Below are positions 22,744-59,384 of a DNA stretch of 64,000 bases, one piece after another. How positions within the stretch are numbered: position 1 is the stretch's first letter; the number at the start of each line of letters is the position of its first letter. This stretch comes from Anaeramoeba flamelloides (lineage: Eukaryota > Metamonada > Anaeramoebidae): contig JANTQA010000070.1 in the NCBI GenBank assembly GCA_027625915.1, forward strand, positions 6,081,001-6,145,000, given 5' to 3'. The notes below the pieces were generated by a model. That model had not been told where the DNA came from. It searched no databases and was given only the letters and a program-made list of their open reading frames with translations. Position numbers and translations under genes: made by a program.

Positions 22744-25700
22744 ATGGGTAATAACCCACCACTGCTTTCAAAGCCAATCGACGGGATCAAACTTGACTTG
22801 TCTCAAAAATCACTTCAACGTTTGAATGAAGAAGCAAAATATTACCACCAAGTCAGTTCGATAAATCTTTCTGATAATGAAATCACAAGCCTACCAAAAA
22901 GTTTAATTCAGTGTGCGACAATCAATGAATTAGACTTTACAAGGAATAGTTTGTCAAGTCTTCCTTATGGGCTACTTCAAATGTCACAACTGAGGAGTTT
23001 GTCTCTAAGCGACAACTGCTTAACAGACCTGCCTGAAAAGATCGCGAATTTAAAGCATTTGCAACACCTAGATTTGGAAGCAAACCAATTGAAGGAATTG
23101 CCACCAAGCCTGAAAAAATTGAATTACTTAAATTCACTTAATTTGTCAAGAAATCGTTTAACAAGCATTCCTGTGAACACAAGTGTTTTAAGTAACTTGA
23201 TCGAATTAAATTTGTCTGGGAATTCTCTAACGATGCTACCTGAATGCAAGTCAAATGTAAAAATCCTGAATATCTCCCACAACGATTTCGAAAAGTTCCC
23301 GTCACGAAAAACCCTCACTGGGCTCAAAGCATTAAAAGAATTATCATTTACGAGTAACCAATTAAAGGAAGTCCCTGAAAGTATCACCATTTTAACAAAT
23401 CTAACCATTTTAGATCTTCGAACAAACAACATTGAAAGAATTGATCAATGCATTGGCGAATGTATTAATTTAAAAAGGTTATTGCTTTCGAGAAACAAAC
23501 TCAAAAACTTGCCAAAGCAATTCAACAAGCTTACACAGCTTGAAGTTTTGGAATTAAAAGATAACCAATTCACGAACTTCCCCAGGGTAGTATTTACACT
23601 TTTTTCACTACAAAATTTAGATTTGTCAAATAATAATATTTCTGGGATGACAATCCCCAGCTGCTATTATTCAACATCAGGCCATTTAAGCCAAATTACC
23701 AATTTCAAAAAATTGCCAAAGCTAATGCAATTAAAGGTTTTGAATATTTCTTCAAATCGGATATTCGCGATAGATGCTAAATTTTTTCTTATTACCCCTT
23801 CTCTTGCCGAATTAGATATAAATAATAATAAAATTTCTAACTTCCCTTGCACTTTACCAACCCTCAAGCAATTAAAAATTTTGAAGCTGGATCGGAATAA
23901 TCTTTCTTCCTTAAGCGGTAATTTTGAAAATTTCCTTTCTTTGAAAGAAATTTCTCTTAATGGTAATCTTTTTACAGAATTTCCAACTCAATTAACAAAT
24001 TTGCCAAATATTGATGAAATAAGATTAATATCAAACATGATTTCTACAATCCCAAATTCAATCAAAAAATTATCAAATTTAAAGGAGTTATATTTATCTG
24101 ATAACAAGTAACATTTTTTTTTTTTATTCTTATTTTTGTATATATTTATATATTTATTTATTTTTGTTTGTACACAACAATTTTATTTTATATTTGATAT
24201 TTTTATTATTAATTTTCAAATTCTATATATTTTTTATTGTGAATATCTTTGAATGGAAAAATCAAAAAAAAAAAAAAAAATTAATGTTCTGAGTCCTTTT
24301 AGAGCCAACTAAAATTATTTCTTAACTAAACTAAATTCCAAACTTTTGGGCACAGCTAAAACAGTTACAAGAATAACAATACCACAATTTACTGAAATTT
24401 GGAAATAATTTTGTCTTTTAACAAATATTTTTCTCATTTTTTTTTATCTTTTCTGAGTTTTTTTGTTTTCATTTCCTTTTTTTCGAATGATCTCATCTTT
24501 TTTCAGTTAGATCTGGGAATATTTTCGAATGATTGATATAAGGCTAAAGTTGAGTTTAATTCAACAGAAAAAATCAAATCAAATTAGTTGATGGTATTTA
24601 ATCATTTGATCGATCATTAATTGTTGGTGATTCTTTAACAGATTTTGCTTTACAATTTGTTGGTTCTGCTTGTTTCAAATTTTTGAACATATTGATTTTT
24701 TATTTTTTCGTTTGATATTTATTTTATTTGACAATAAAAATGGTTACATATAAAAAAATTAATAATTAGTAACTTAAAGGTGATTTAATATTAGGTTTTG
24801 GAAAAATACAATAAATTATTTTTTTTATTCTCTTTTTTAGACTCTTTATGATAAATTTTAGAAAAATAAATTGAGTTTAAAATTCTTCTAATGACTGTGT
24901 CTATTTTAGATACTCTTTGAATTAGGAGACACAAATTTAGTCACTTCAAAATTCTCTCTTTACCAGACAAAGTGTCCAACAATTAGTTCTTAACAATAAA
25001 TCAGAAAATACAATAAATTAAGATTTTAGCACTTTATAGATTCAACCCATCTATAAAGTTCTAAAAAACTTAATAAAGTAAGCCTATTTCATTTGATCTA
25101 TAGTTGTTCAAATATTTAGATCTCTTTATTAAAACAAGAAATTATAGAAAATATTGATCATTTTTTATGGGTCTGTCCTTCCTGTGAAAAAGATAGATTA
25201 ATATTTCATAACAAATTAAAATAAAAAAAAATATTAATGAAATAATTTTAAATCAAAACAGTTTGAAACTATTTTCATTAATTAATAATCGTGAAATCTA
25301 TGATTTTACGCTTAAATTTATGAAAGGGAATTTAAGTAAAAGGGCAACTAGAGTGTAATTTACCCTTCTTCAATAATATAAAAATAAATTAAGGTTTTTT
25401 TTGCCTATTTTTGATTTTGAGTTTGGATAAATTTTTAAGAATGGTGATTATTATGTCGACTACTCTTCAAGAAATTTATTGAGTTGTTTATTGAATTTTG
25501 AATTTTTGTAAATTTTTTTCTATTAAACTATCAAATATAACTCTACGAATGAAATTATCACTGATTCAATCCATTCCTATATATTTCAACAATTATTTCA
25601 TTGTTTATAATCAATAAGTTGAATTGAATTTTTTTTTACAAGATCTTATCTAGCGAGTGGTATTTTTTTCCATTTAAAGTTTTCAATGTTACAAGTTGTG

Positions 25701-27709
25701 AAAATATACTATTTTGACAATTATTTTTTCGAAATTTTATTTTTTTAATTTTTTTAATTTTTTCGAAAAACAATAAATTATTTTTCAAAAACGAACAATA
25801 GAATTTTAATCAAGTTAAAGATCTAATTAATTCAATAAGAAATTAAAATACCTTTTCTTAAAAACAATATTTATTGAGAACACAATATCCAGTTTTATTT
25901 TTTATAAAAAAGTAAAAAAACACAATTATTTGTATTGAAATTATTTAAAAAATATTATTTTTTCTATTTTTTTAGGTGTCTTCATTTTCCCCACATAATT
26001 AGACTGCTTTTCTAATTATTTTTTTTTTTTAATTCATTACAATTTTTGTTTGTACAAATTTTGAAAATTAAATATTTTGTTCTATTTGGGGATTGGAATT
26101 AAAAGAAAAGTCATAACACATTCAAAATGAATTCCAGAAAATAACCTTAATTTAACTATGATTAAGCTATCTTGATTTTAATTTTGCCCAGAATAAATTA
26201 CAAATATGTTGCTTCTTTCCCCTTTTAGAAACTGCTTTTGCAATAGCAAAGTTTAAATTGAATTCCAATAACAAATCCTTTAAATAGATTCTATATTTGA
26301 GGTTACCATCTAAAACAAAAGATAATGAATTAATATTCCAAAGGATCAGCGAAAGAGAAACTTAAAGTAAGCATTTCCCATGTCTTTGAAAATAAAATGG
26401 AACATTAAATATGAAGGGTCTAATAGAATCCCTTTTTGATCTCTTCCAAAATTTTATGACTTTTTTTGTTCTAAAAATACAAAGGAAAATAGTATTAGAA
26501 ATTGAAATTCACTTTTCAGAGAAAATTTAATATAATACTTTCAGAAATTAACTTTAACCCAGAAACATTAAATTCGAAAAATCAATAAAGATTCTACTAA
26601 TAATTTTGAAAAAGTTGGAAGAACATCAAAAAAGAAAAAAAATTTAGTTTAGTTTTTAACAAGTTGGCTTACCTTGACAAAACAAATTTTAAACCAAACA
26701 AAAAACACCTCAAAGATCTTGGAAGATTGTTCATTTAACTCTCGATTTTACTTTTTTAAAACCTATTTCTATATTAATCAAGATTTTTTTAAAAAAAATA
26801 TCTTCTCTCAGAAAAAAACTCTTTTAAATGAATAATTTGAATATTTTAACTCAAATCGCTAATAGTACATTAGCAAAAAGTACAAATTTACTAAATCAAA
26901 ATTTATCTTCAAATTTGGAAAATAATTTTATTCAAAATCTGCTTTTTGAAACAGATTCTGATTATACTGATGAACTAATTTTACAAGATCCAAAAAGAAT
27001 GAAAAACATTTGAAAACCAAAAACAAGAAAAAAAAATATTAATAAATCCAAAACATAATGAAACTACTAAAATTCCAATTGGAACAAGATAATCTAAACA
27101 AAAAAAAAAAAAAGAGAAAATTAGAACTTTAAATTTTCAAAACATTGATACAAGATTTTACAGAAGAAAAAGAATTTGAATTAACCAATTTATGACCACA
27201 TCCAAAGGGTAATTTTGATAATAAAAATAGTGTTCTACAATGTTTTGAGAAATTATTTGATGAAAAATTAGTTACTATTTTATTAAAACCTATAAAACTT
27301 TAATTAAAAAAATTGAATCAAAATACTGCTATTTTAAAAAAGAGTGTAACAAAAGTTTTAATAAGTGTTTTTTCAAAATTTTAAATGGCCCATTTTAACT
27401 AGTTTGGGTAACACTTTTTAAAACTTTTAGTTGACACACTTTTTTAAAACAGCTAACTGATAAATCTAACCATAAAATTAAATAAATGAATTATTTTTTT
27501 AAAAAAGAATTCAAAAAAAATTATCGATCACTTTTAATAATGGGTATTTACATAAACTCTTCAAATAGTTTATCTTGTATTCAAAAGAAATAAACAGTCC
27601 AATTTAATGATAAATTTTGATATTTTTCTCATTTGAAAAATACATTATCTCTCTATATTACGATATATGTATATATGTATGTATGTATCTATGCGTGTGT
27701 GTGTTTATG

Positions 27710-27742
<33 letters not shown>

Positions 27743-30564
27743 GTTGTGTGATCTGTTCATGATTGTATTTATAGATGGCAAGTAAAAATTATTTAAAAGA
27801 TTTATATTATTCCTAATATCTATCTATATATATATATATTTATATTCCTATTATTTTATTTAAAATAAACAGATTTAATTTCTTTCCAAAAAATGTAATT
27901 AATTTAAAAAAATTACAAGGGCTGCAGTTATCTCATTGCAATATAACAGAGATACCAAAGGAAATAAACAGCATGAAATCTCTGTGTGGATTAGATTTAA
28001 GTAGTAATAAAATAAATAATATTTATATAAGTTTTAAAGAATTAAATTCTTTAACAATGTTAAATTTGAGTGACAATAAAATAAAAATGTTACCAAAAAG
28101 ATTTTTTTTGTTAAATACAACAAATAAATTTAGTACTTTATCAATTGATTTGTCATTTAATAAATTAACGAAATTTCAACAAGCATGGTCAAAATTAATG
28201 AATTTGCGATCTTTAGATTTATCATTCAATCAAATTTCAGCATTCCCAAGTGAAATTTTTAAAAGATTAATCTCACTGGAAACTTTAAAAATAGCACAGA
28301 ATAATGCAAAGAATTTAAATTTAATATCTTTTGTTAAATTAAATCCAAATTTACTTTTTTTACATCTTGAGGGGAATGAAATCAATGAAAAATTTTTAAA
28401 ACGTCTATTAGAATTAAAACCAATTAAAAGAAACAAGCAATCAAAAAGAAAAACTTTAGTTAAAGTAAATATGAAAAAATATGGCAATAATAACAACAAT
28501 CAGAACAATAACCGAGTTACACAACTAATGCAAATTTTGCCGAATGGCATGATTCAATGGAACTGTTATAAAAATGGTTTGCAAGAAATATTGATAGGGG
28601 GTGCCGTTAATTCCAATTCAAAAACAAATAAGCATAAAAATAAGAAGATTAATAATAGTAAGAGTAATAATTATAATGATAATAATGGAAATAGCAATAC
28701 TAGTAGTAGCAGTGGTAGTAGCAGTAGTAAATATACCCATAGAATTAATAAAAAGAATGCATCACAAATTTGCAGAAAAATAAATATATGCTCAAAGCAA
28801 TTTAAAATTGGTTATTCTGAAACTATTGGTAAAAGATTTGATATGGAAGATGCTATTAATATAAATACCGAATTTTCTTTAAAAGATAGCCTTTCATTAT
28901 TTGCTTTATATGACGGGCATAGCGGTAGGGAGTCGGTTAACTATGTTAGTCATCAATTTTCAAAAATATTTTTTGAACAATTATATTCTAGATCTCGTTC
29001 AAGAATTAAATCAAAATCTAGAAACAATTCAATTTCGAAAATAATCCCAACTTCGAATAAATCTAATAGATTATCCCGTTCAATTTCTGATGATAGGAAG
29101 GCAACTATATTTATTTCACAAAAGCAAAATATAAATTATCAAAAAATAAAAATAATCACATCGTCTTCATCAAATAATTCAATCTCTTCATCCTTATCTT
29201 GTTCATCAAAAATTTCCAAAAATAAAAATAACAAAAAAATAAATAAACAAAATTCTACAAACATCGAAGCAGAAGATGATAATGATGGACACACCCAATT
29301 CAATAACCACAATAGTACAAGTAATAAACAAAAATTCAAAAAAAAATCCCAGCAAATTAGTAATCATAACCATAATAACAATAATTCACTACCAAAAAAT
29401 AGCATTTATCAGCATAAAAATCTATCAAAATATATTTACAAAATATTTAAAAAATCTTTTAAAATAATGAATTCAAAACTATTAAAGCAAAAAGAAACCA
29501 GTGGATCAACAGCCGTTGTTGTATTAATTGGAAAAACAAATATTTTTTGTGCGAATGCTGGCGATTCAAGGGCAGTGCTTTTCAGAGGGGGTAAGGCAAT
29601 TAGATTATCCTTTGATCATAAACCATATTTGCCAGAAGAAAGAAAAAGAATCAAGCAATCAGGCGGGTTTGTGTCTGAAAATTTTAGAGTCAATTCTGGA
29701 ATAGCAGTAAGTAGAGGATTTGGCGATTATAAATTTAGAAATCAATTAACTTGTAATCCTTATTTTTCTTCTTTGGAAAGAAATGAAAACGAGGACCAAT
29801 TTATTATTTTAGCATGCGATGGTGTGTGGGATGTTCTAACCGATGATCAGGCAGTTGACATTGTATGGAAATCTAAAAATGTTGAAAGTGCTGCAATTAA
29901 AATTAGAAACTATGCAACTGTTCAACAAAGTACCGATAATATCTCTGTCATTGTTATAGATTTACAGCCAAATGTATCCTTAAAAGAAAGAGCAAAGCAA
30001 TTGCTAAAAAATAATTCTTTCCAGTCAAATTCGAAAACAAATTTACCCCATAATCCTTTCGATCATGTGTCTTCTCTTGCAAATACAACAAACCTCACTA
30101 AGAGCAATAGTATTAATCAAAGCAATCTCAACCGGAGTAATAACAGTAGCGATAGTAATAGTAATGATAAAAAGCATGAACAGAGACAATATAGCAATAC
30201 GGTACATAGTGATCAAAATAATGAAGTTGGAAATGGAAATGATAAAGAAATACAAAGCACCAAGTCAAATAAATCCAATATGAAAAATTTCAAAAAAAAA
30301 TTAAAAATTCACAAACCCTATAAATCTGAACCATTATTATTCAATAATACACAAATTTCCCAGAACCAAATTAAAAATAAATTAATTTCAAAACAAAATT
30401 CTCAAGTTAATAATTTATCCGAGCTAATTCAATTTAAAGAAAATAATTTTATAAATCAAAATATAAATATTATTTTCCCCTTAAAGTCGACACAAAATGG
30501 CTGGTTTGAATTAAAGGAATCAAATGCTGAAGAGTTAATTGAATTAATGAAATTAGAATTGTAA
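22744..30564 (+). CDS. Leucine-rich-repeat PP2C-type protein phosphatase (PHLPP-like), two exons
   Basis: Exon 1 is 22744-24107 and exon 2 is 27873-30564, 1351 residues in all. The first 600 or so residues are a continuous array of LRRs of about 23 residues (L..L.LS.N.L..LP). The splice falls inside one repeat, joining LYLSDN to FNFFPKN in frame through a split Lys codon. A PPM/PP2C domain spans about 765-1150, with metal-site motifs RFDMEDA (Asp 781), YDGHSG (Asp 802), AGDSRA, SRGFGD (Asp 1073), CDGVWDVL (Asp 1104) and TDNIS (Asp 1143), so it should be an active Mg/Mn-dependent Ser/Thr phosphatase. A Ser/Asn-rich insert of about 165 residues interrupts the domain between DGHSG and SGSTA. A Ser/Asn/Lys tail of 200 residues follows. 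PHLPP and fungal adenylyl cyclase pair LRR with PP2C; this one shows neither PH nor cyclase domain. MGNN at the start could be N-myristoylated, but residue 6 is Pro. Confidence 0.93.
24320..25445 (-). mobile_element. Family A-related element, minus strand, with nested LINE tail
   Basis: Reading the reverse complement, the outer end AAACTAAATTCCAAACTTTT lies at about 24326 on the plus strand. The GATCGATC landmark is at about 24610, the variant block is inverted at 24890-24990, and the CCTATTTTTGATTTTGAG end is at about 25405. The length beyond the family norm is explained by at least the LINE fragment at 25110-25365. Confidence 0.5.
25110..25365 (+). mobile_element. Decayed LINE reverse-transcriptase C-terminus
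   Basis: A short frame reads ENIDHFLWVCPSCEKDR, the conserved C-terminal block of non-LTR retrotransposon polymerases (H-F-L-x-x-C-P). It is followed, in another frame, by a plausible terminal segment ending at a stop near 25360. It is a different subfamily from the tails at 9239 and 55199. No target duplication could be read. Confidence 0.5.
26828..27330 (+). pseudogene. Decayed transposase-like stretch, possibly piggyBac N-terminus
   Basis: The first 61 codons (26828-27013, from an ATG) have ordinary protein composition with an acidic patch (LFETDSDYTDE). After stops, 27150-27300 reads FTEEKEFELTNL and then SVLQCFEKLFDEKLVTILL, which resembles the segment opening the piggyBac transposase domain (...YF..FFDDELL..IV...). 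The match is short and from memory. It may instead be a remnant of an unrelated gene. Confidence 0.3.
27331..27451. repeat. Short fold-back element in the LRR-PP2C intron
   Basis: The left arm, ATTTTAAAAAAGAGTGTAAC then AAAAGTTTTAA, is matched by the inverted right arm, GTTTTAAAAAAGTGTGTCAA then CTAAAAGTTTTAA. The arms are about 32 bp around a 55-bp centre. The arm core resembles the ends of the TIR element at 37174-37942. Confidence 0.6.
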
Positions 30565-30980
30565 AACATTTCTTCGAATAAAACTTTCAAGTATCTCATT
30601 TTTGAGAGAACCAATAATGAGATCGTTGCATCACTCACGTGTCAACTAACAACATCGAAGGCTATGAGTTGACCCCCCCATCCTTAAACAATCGAATTAT
30701 TTCCGATTGTTTATCATTTTCTCAAAAAGTTACCAAAAAGTCACCCAAGGTGCAATTTTCATTATAAATCGGGTTTGTGATTCATGGAACAGCTAATTCT
30801 TTGAAGAGCTAGTCTGGCTGATTTGAATCTTTTTGACTTATTATAAAAATCAAACCTGAACAAGAATTGGAACAAAATCACTCGCGATTTATCGTGCGGG
30901 TCCTATTCTTAGGAGAATTGACAAGATTTGCTTGACTTAGCAATATCTCTAATTCAAATCAGGGGGTTTTGAAAGCACTT
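30565..30980. other. Compositionally distinct block after the LRR-PP2C stop
   Basis: This 3' flank is noticeably richer in G and C than its surroundings and contains several short inverted repeats (AAACAATCG/CGATTGTTT around 30687-30712; AAGAATTGGA/TCCTATTCTT around 30863-30910). No reading frame persists. It could hold a structured non-coding RNA or 3'-UTR element; it fits no RNA family I can name. Confidence 0.3.
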
Positions 30981-33162
30981 TTAAGTTCCTAGTTTTTATT
31001 TTAATTTCAAAGAATTGAATAAAATCAATTATTTTACTCAATTCCTTTTAAAATTCTAGAAACCATAACTGACATTTTATTTAATTTAAGAAATAAAAAA
31101 AAAATTTATTTGATTTTTCTCTATTCTTTTAAATTAAAAAAAAAACCGAACGGTAAACAGTTTGAATTTTTATTAGTCACTTTTTAATGATATAATTAAT
31201 ATAAAATAAAAAAATAAAAAAAATATCGCATTTTCTCTTTATTTTTTTTTTTATTCCAAAAATTGTCAATATACTTTTATTTAAATCACCAATACATTTT
31301 TTGTTATTGTGAAGCCGGCAAGTCTGTACATATCTTTTTATATTTACAATATCAAATATCAAAAAAATTAAAACATGATGTAATAAATGGTAGATGGGAG
31401 TATTATGAATTATTTTTTTCAAAAGATATAATTTTCTTCTCTCAAAGCAAAGTTAAAAATAATCATTTCTGAGGATTTTTTTTTTTTTTTAATAATTGAG
31501 AACCTATTTTAATAATATAACGGAAAGAAGAAAAGAAGTAAATAGAGTATTGAATGATTTTTAGATTCAAATAATTTCTAATCTAAATATCAAATGAATG
31601 TTTTTTTTTATTTGGTTAAATTTTAATACATGATTAAATTTCTCCAATTTGGGGGAATATGTTTTTATTGAGTTGAAAATTGATTTAATTCGATTTAATT
31701 CAATTCAGTGGGTTATACTATAATTAGACTTGTTTACATAGAAATAATCTTGATTGATTGCTTTTATAATTATGATACAGATTCAAAAATTCAAAATAAA
31801 AAAAGATGAAAAAATCTTTGAGATCTAAAAATTTTCCAAATGGAGAAAAGTTAAAACATGTATAACTGTATTAAAATCAATAAAACATATTAATTTGAAT
31901 TTACAATTGAGTGTTGATAGATTATTTTTGTTAAAAATAAAAATAATTGTTATTCATTTTGTAATTTTAGAAATTTTATCATACTTCACATACTGGTTTG
32001 TTTTTTTTTTTTAAATTGAACTCAGAAAAAAGTAAAAAAAAATAATTTTAATTTTGATTTATTTGCTCCGTAGTGACGATAGTTTCAATATTAGCTGAAA
32101 AAAAAAAAAAAAGAATATTCACTAAATTTTATTACATTTTGATTGTTATTTTGTTAGCCAAATTTAAGCAGGGTTGGTATGTTTTCTTAATTGTAAATTC
32201 GTAATATGATGTTTTGAAAAATTAAATTGCTTTATTTTATATAAAGATTTATAAATTCTTGAATTATATTCAATAATGGGTTTAAATTATTCAGTTAAAA
32301 GGCAATTTTGATTATTAATTAAGTTCAAAATATTAATTTATTTTAGGTTGGTTATTAAATTTAGTATTTTTTTTTTTATTCCAAAAGTATGAACTAATTT
32401 ACATATTGTTAAAAGTTTTTTAAAAAAATACATAGGAAAATCTTTGAGTTATAATAAAATATATGGAATATAAAAAAATTCATTACAGTTATCAAAATAC
32501 TGCGTTCCCAATTACTATAATCCATGTTTCAAAATATAAGCTGTGATTTTTTCTTCTCGTTTACAAGGCAATACACAATTCACTAATTAGTAGTATACAT
32601 AAGTTCAAATCAATTTTGTAAGACAGTTCCGATTATTTATCAATAAATTTTAAATTAGAAAACCAATTTGTTTTAAAAAATTTTCATAATTTTCTCAATT
32701 TTTTTGAATTTTTTGGTTTTTTAGATTGTTGTATCTGATTGATCATAAAAATTGGATCCCTTTTTTTGCGTTTTAATAAATATAGAGTTGGTAAAATACT
32801 TATTAATACTGTTCTAAATGATCTAATAAGATTTTAATTTCCAATTTAAATGTTATTTAGTATTTACTAAAACTTTTTTTTGATTTTAATGGAGTATTTG
32901 AATTTTTTTTTTGTTTTTTGATCAAATGGAAAATTTATTCTCTTCTTAAATTTTAAAAGATTTTCGATTTATTTTTTGTTTGCAAAAAAAAAATAATATT
33001 TTTACTCTCCTTGGAATACAATCAACTTACTAATTCTTTAATTCATTTTTTATAATTTTCTTTAAGAGAATTTACAGTCAGATAAAATGTGATTGATATC
33101 TTTATTTTTCTTTATCTAATTATAATATACTCTATTCTCTTTTGAAAGTGGGGAAACAAATA
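30981..33162. other. Intergenic AT-rich DNA
   Basis: Apart from an open frame at 31263-31472 whose middle (CYCEAGKSVHIFLYLQYQIS) has more varied composition than noise, nothing is recognised. That frame has no partner exon I can find and is not called as a gene. Confidence 0.4.
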
Positions 33163-33358
33163 CAGTCAGTTCCACTTTTAAGGCACAAAACTGCTACAAA
33201 ATTTAAGGCACAAAAAAAATCTTAAATTAAGGTACAAAATTCAGATTCTAGTAAAATAATTTGTAAAAAAAAAAATTACAAATTTTGTTCTTTAATTTGA
33301 GATTTTTATTGTGCCTTAAATTTCGTTGAAAATTTGTACCTAAAAGTGGAACTGACTA
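33163..33358. mobile_element. Tc1/mariner-type palindromic MITE, family M1 copy 1
   Basis: TA flanks both ends (33161-33162, 33359-33360). The termini are CAGTCAGTTCCACTTTTAAG on the left and, inverted on the right, TAGTCAGTTCCACTTTTAGG. Nearly the whole 196 bp folds back on itself around a short centre. A second copy is at 61727-61921. Confidence 0.8.
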
Positions 33359-33934
33359 TAGAAAATCTTGATTTTGTAACTGTCACAAGGTAAATTTCGA
33401 ATTTATATAAAGTGCTGAAAATTTTTTACTTAATCCCTGAAAAGTTTTCTAAATAAAAAAACATCTAAAATTTTTAAAATGTAATAATTTCTTAACTCAA
33501 AGTACCTTTCTGTTGACAAATATACTATTGACCAGAAAAGAAATCTCAACGTAAACTTCAATAGGATAGTTTTGAAGATTTTTAAGGTATCCCAATTAAA
33601 AAGATAACAATTTATTGACTTATCCTTTGAAGACTTAATTTTAGTGTGTTAGAAGAGTAGGTTTAACCTAACTTTAGGGTAATTCATTTAAAATGTCACT
33701 CTTATTTTAAATATGTTGCTAGATCAAGAATTAATGGAAAAAAATTTATTTCAATTTTGTATATCCTTTTTTCTAATAGAAATCTCTATTTCATTTTAGG
33801 TTTCTAATTTATACCAAATATACCCATAAAATTGTACAAAGCAAATAGATATAGAAACATTAAATTACAATCTATTTCTATGAATATCTTAATTGTTCAG
33901 ACAAAAAGGAAAACGTAGTATAAATATTTTATTA
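33359..33934. other. Intergenic DNA between two repeats
   Basis: No coding frame or repeat is recognised. Confidence 0.4.
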
Positions 33935-34700
33935 TTTATTAAGGGGTTAAAGTCTAGCCAGGGGAAGTCTAGGATTAAAGTATGTTGTTATTGGACCTTA
34001 ACTAAATTAGTGTTACATGGTTCCAATGTCTCTAAAAAATCGATTAGTCAATTAGTAATATTTGTTAATCTCATCAATTTAAAAAGGATCTATGTATTAG
34101 TAAAAAACCGGGCAATTTCAGAATAAAATCTGCATTTGGTAATAAATTTAAAGGCTGAATTATCAATATTCAGACTACAAATTCACAAAATATCTTTCTT
34201 AAATATATGGCCAAATGTAGATTAGTTAATAATAAATTCTTTTTTTCTTAAAAAATTCAATAATAACCAATAAATTTTTTGACAAATTATTTCTCAAATC
34301 ATTCAAATATATTGATGCTACAAGTAGATTTATAAACTGCAAGTTAAACTAATCAGTCTTTGTGTTTTTATGTTGATGATTATTGAGTTAATCTTTGAAA
34401 TTCAAAAATTATAAAAATAGTTATTTTTTGAAGTTCTAAACTAGATGAATTACCAAATACCGGAATACTATTTTTTTGAGTCTCTATTTTTAGATTTAAA
34501 AAAGGAATTAAAAAAAATTATTCCAAAATAAAACTTTTTTAAGGGTGATCATTAGTAAAAGATGTAATAATTTGTTGAGCAATAAGATTTATAATAGATT
34601 TTTAAGAGCTATTTGAGTCATGGTGCACTAATATCATTTTACACCTGATTACAACATACTTTGATTATAGAGAAATCTATGGTGAAGCTAATACCCTAAA
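33935..34700 (+). mobile_element. Family B repeat, copy 2
   Basis: Colinear with 18185-18945: GATTAAAGTATGTTGTTATT, GTTACATGGTTCCAATGTCT and ATTATAGAGAAATCTATGGT. An open frame (33893-34126) preserves CYWTLTKLVLHGSNVSKK, in the same frame as the equivalent stretch of copy 1. Confidence 0.6.
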
Positions 34701-35424
34701 TAATAAAGAATTTATTTTTGTTACCTTTTCCCTTAAAGAAACAAAAGTCGAATAAAAAATATGAATCCATTTTTCTGCTTTGTTTTGAAATTTTACATCT
34801 CTTTAAACAATTAAGAGACCACAAACAGAATTAATTCTTTATCCAAAAATATTGATTAACAATATTTGAAATATACCTTACTTTTTAATCCCCATAATAG
34901 TTTTCTCAAAAAAAATTTCTTTTTTTTTTTTGTTGGTCTATCTAATGGGAAAAAAATAAACTATTTTCACCCCTAACTTTGAATTGTTGTTTGGTTTTCA
35001 ACAACTTGTTCCATTTCTAATTCTCTCTTAATTATTAAAAAATGTTTTTTTAGTAAAAAAATTGATCTCTTGTATTGAAGTTTTTTTCGAAAAATGAGAA
35101 AGTAAAAATCAGTGACAACTTAAACACAACCAAGTTTTTCTTTAAATTCTATCTTTTTTTAAATCAAAATAAGTGGAAATCAATCTCTTATTATTTATCA
35201 GTTCTAAAATTAAACTTGGACTTCAAAAAAATGATAAGTTGTAGGAAAGAGAGTTCTAACAGTGATAAATTATTTTCCAAGTTTGAATCTCAAATTTTGA
35301 AAAATTTTTAACAAATTGCCTTCAAGAAAAATCACTTTTTTAGATAGGCCCTTTAATAAAGTTGATAGTTCACCATTTCATCGATAATTTATTTTTTTTT
35401 TTTTCTTTCTAAATTTGTTTTCTT
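34701..35424. other. 5' flank of the BEACH gene
   Basis: Probably carries the promoter of the BEACH-domain gene. An open frame at 35075-35311 lacks an ATG and resembles nothing known. No motif can be named. Confidence 0.4.

Positions 35425-59384
<23,960 letters not shown>

Larger units (their letters stand above)
24108..27872 (+). other. 3.8-kb intron of the LRR-PP2C gene
   Basis: Starts GTAACA and ends AAACAG; removing it keeps the LRR register. It contains a minus-strand family A relative, a LINE tail, a decayed transposase-like stretch (26828-27330), a fold-back (27331-27451), a GT-rich tract (27660-27710) and T28 at 27715-27742, which serves as part of a long pyrimidine run upstream of the acceptor. 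Confidence 0.85.

Noticed and set aside
30800-30975. tRNA-like B-box text (ATTCAAATC) twice
   Set aside because: No matching A-box, acceptor stem or anticodon arm could be folded by eye on either strand.
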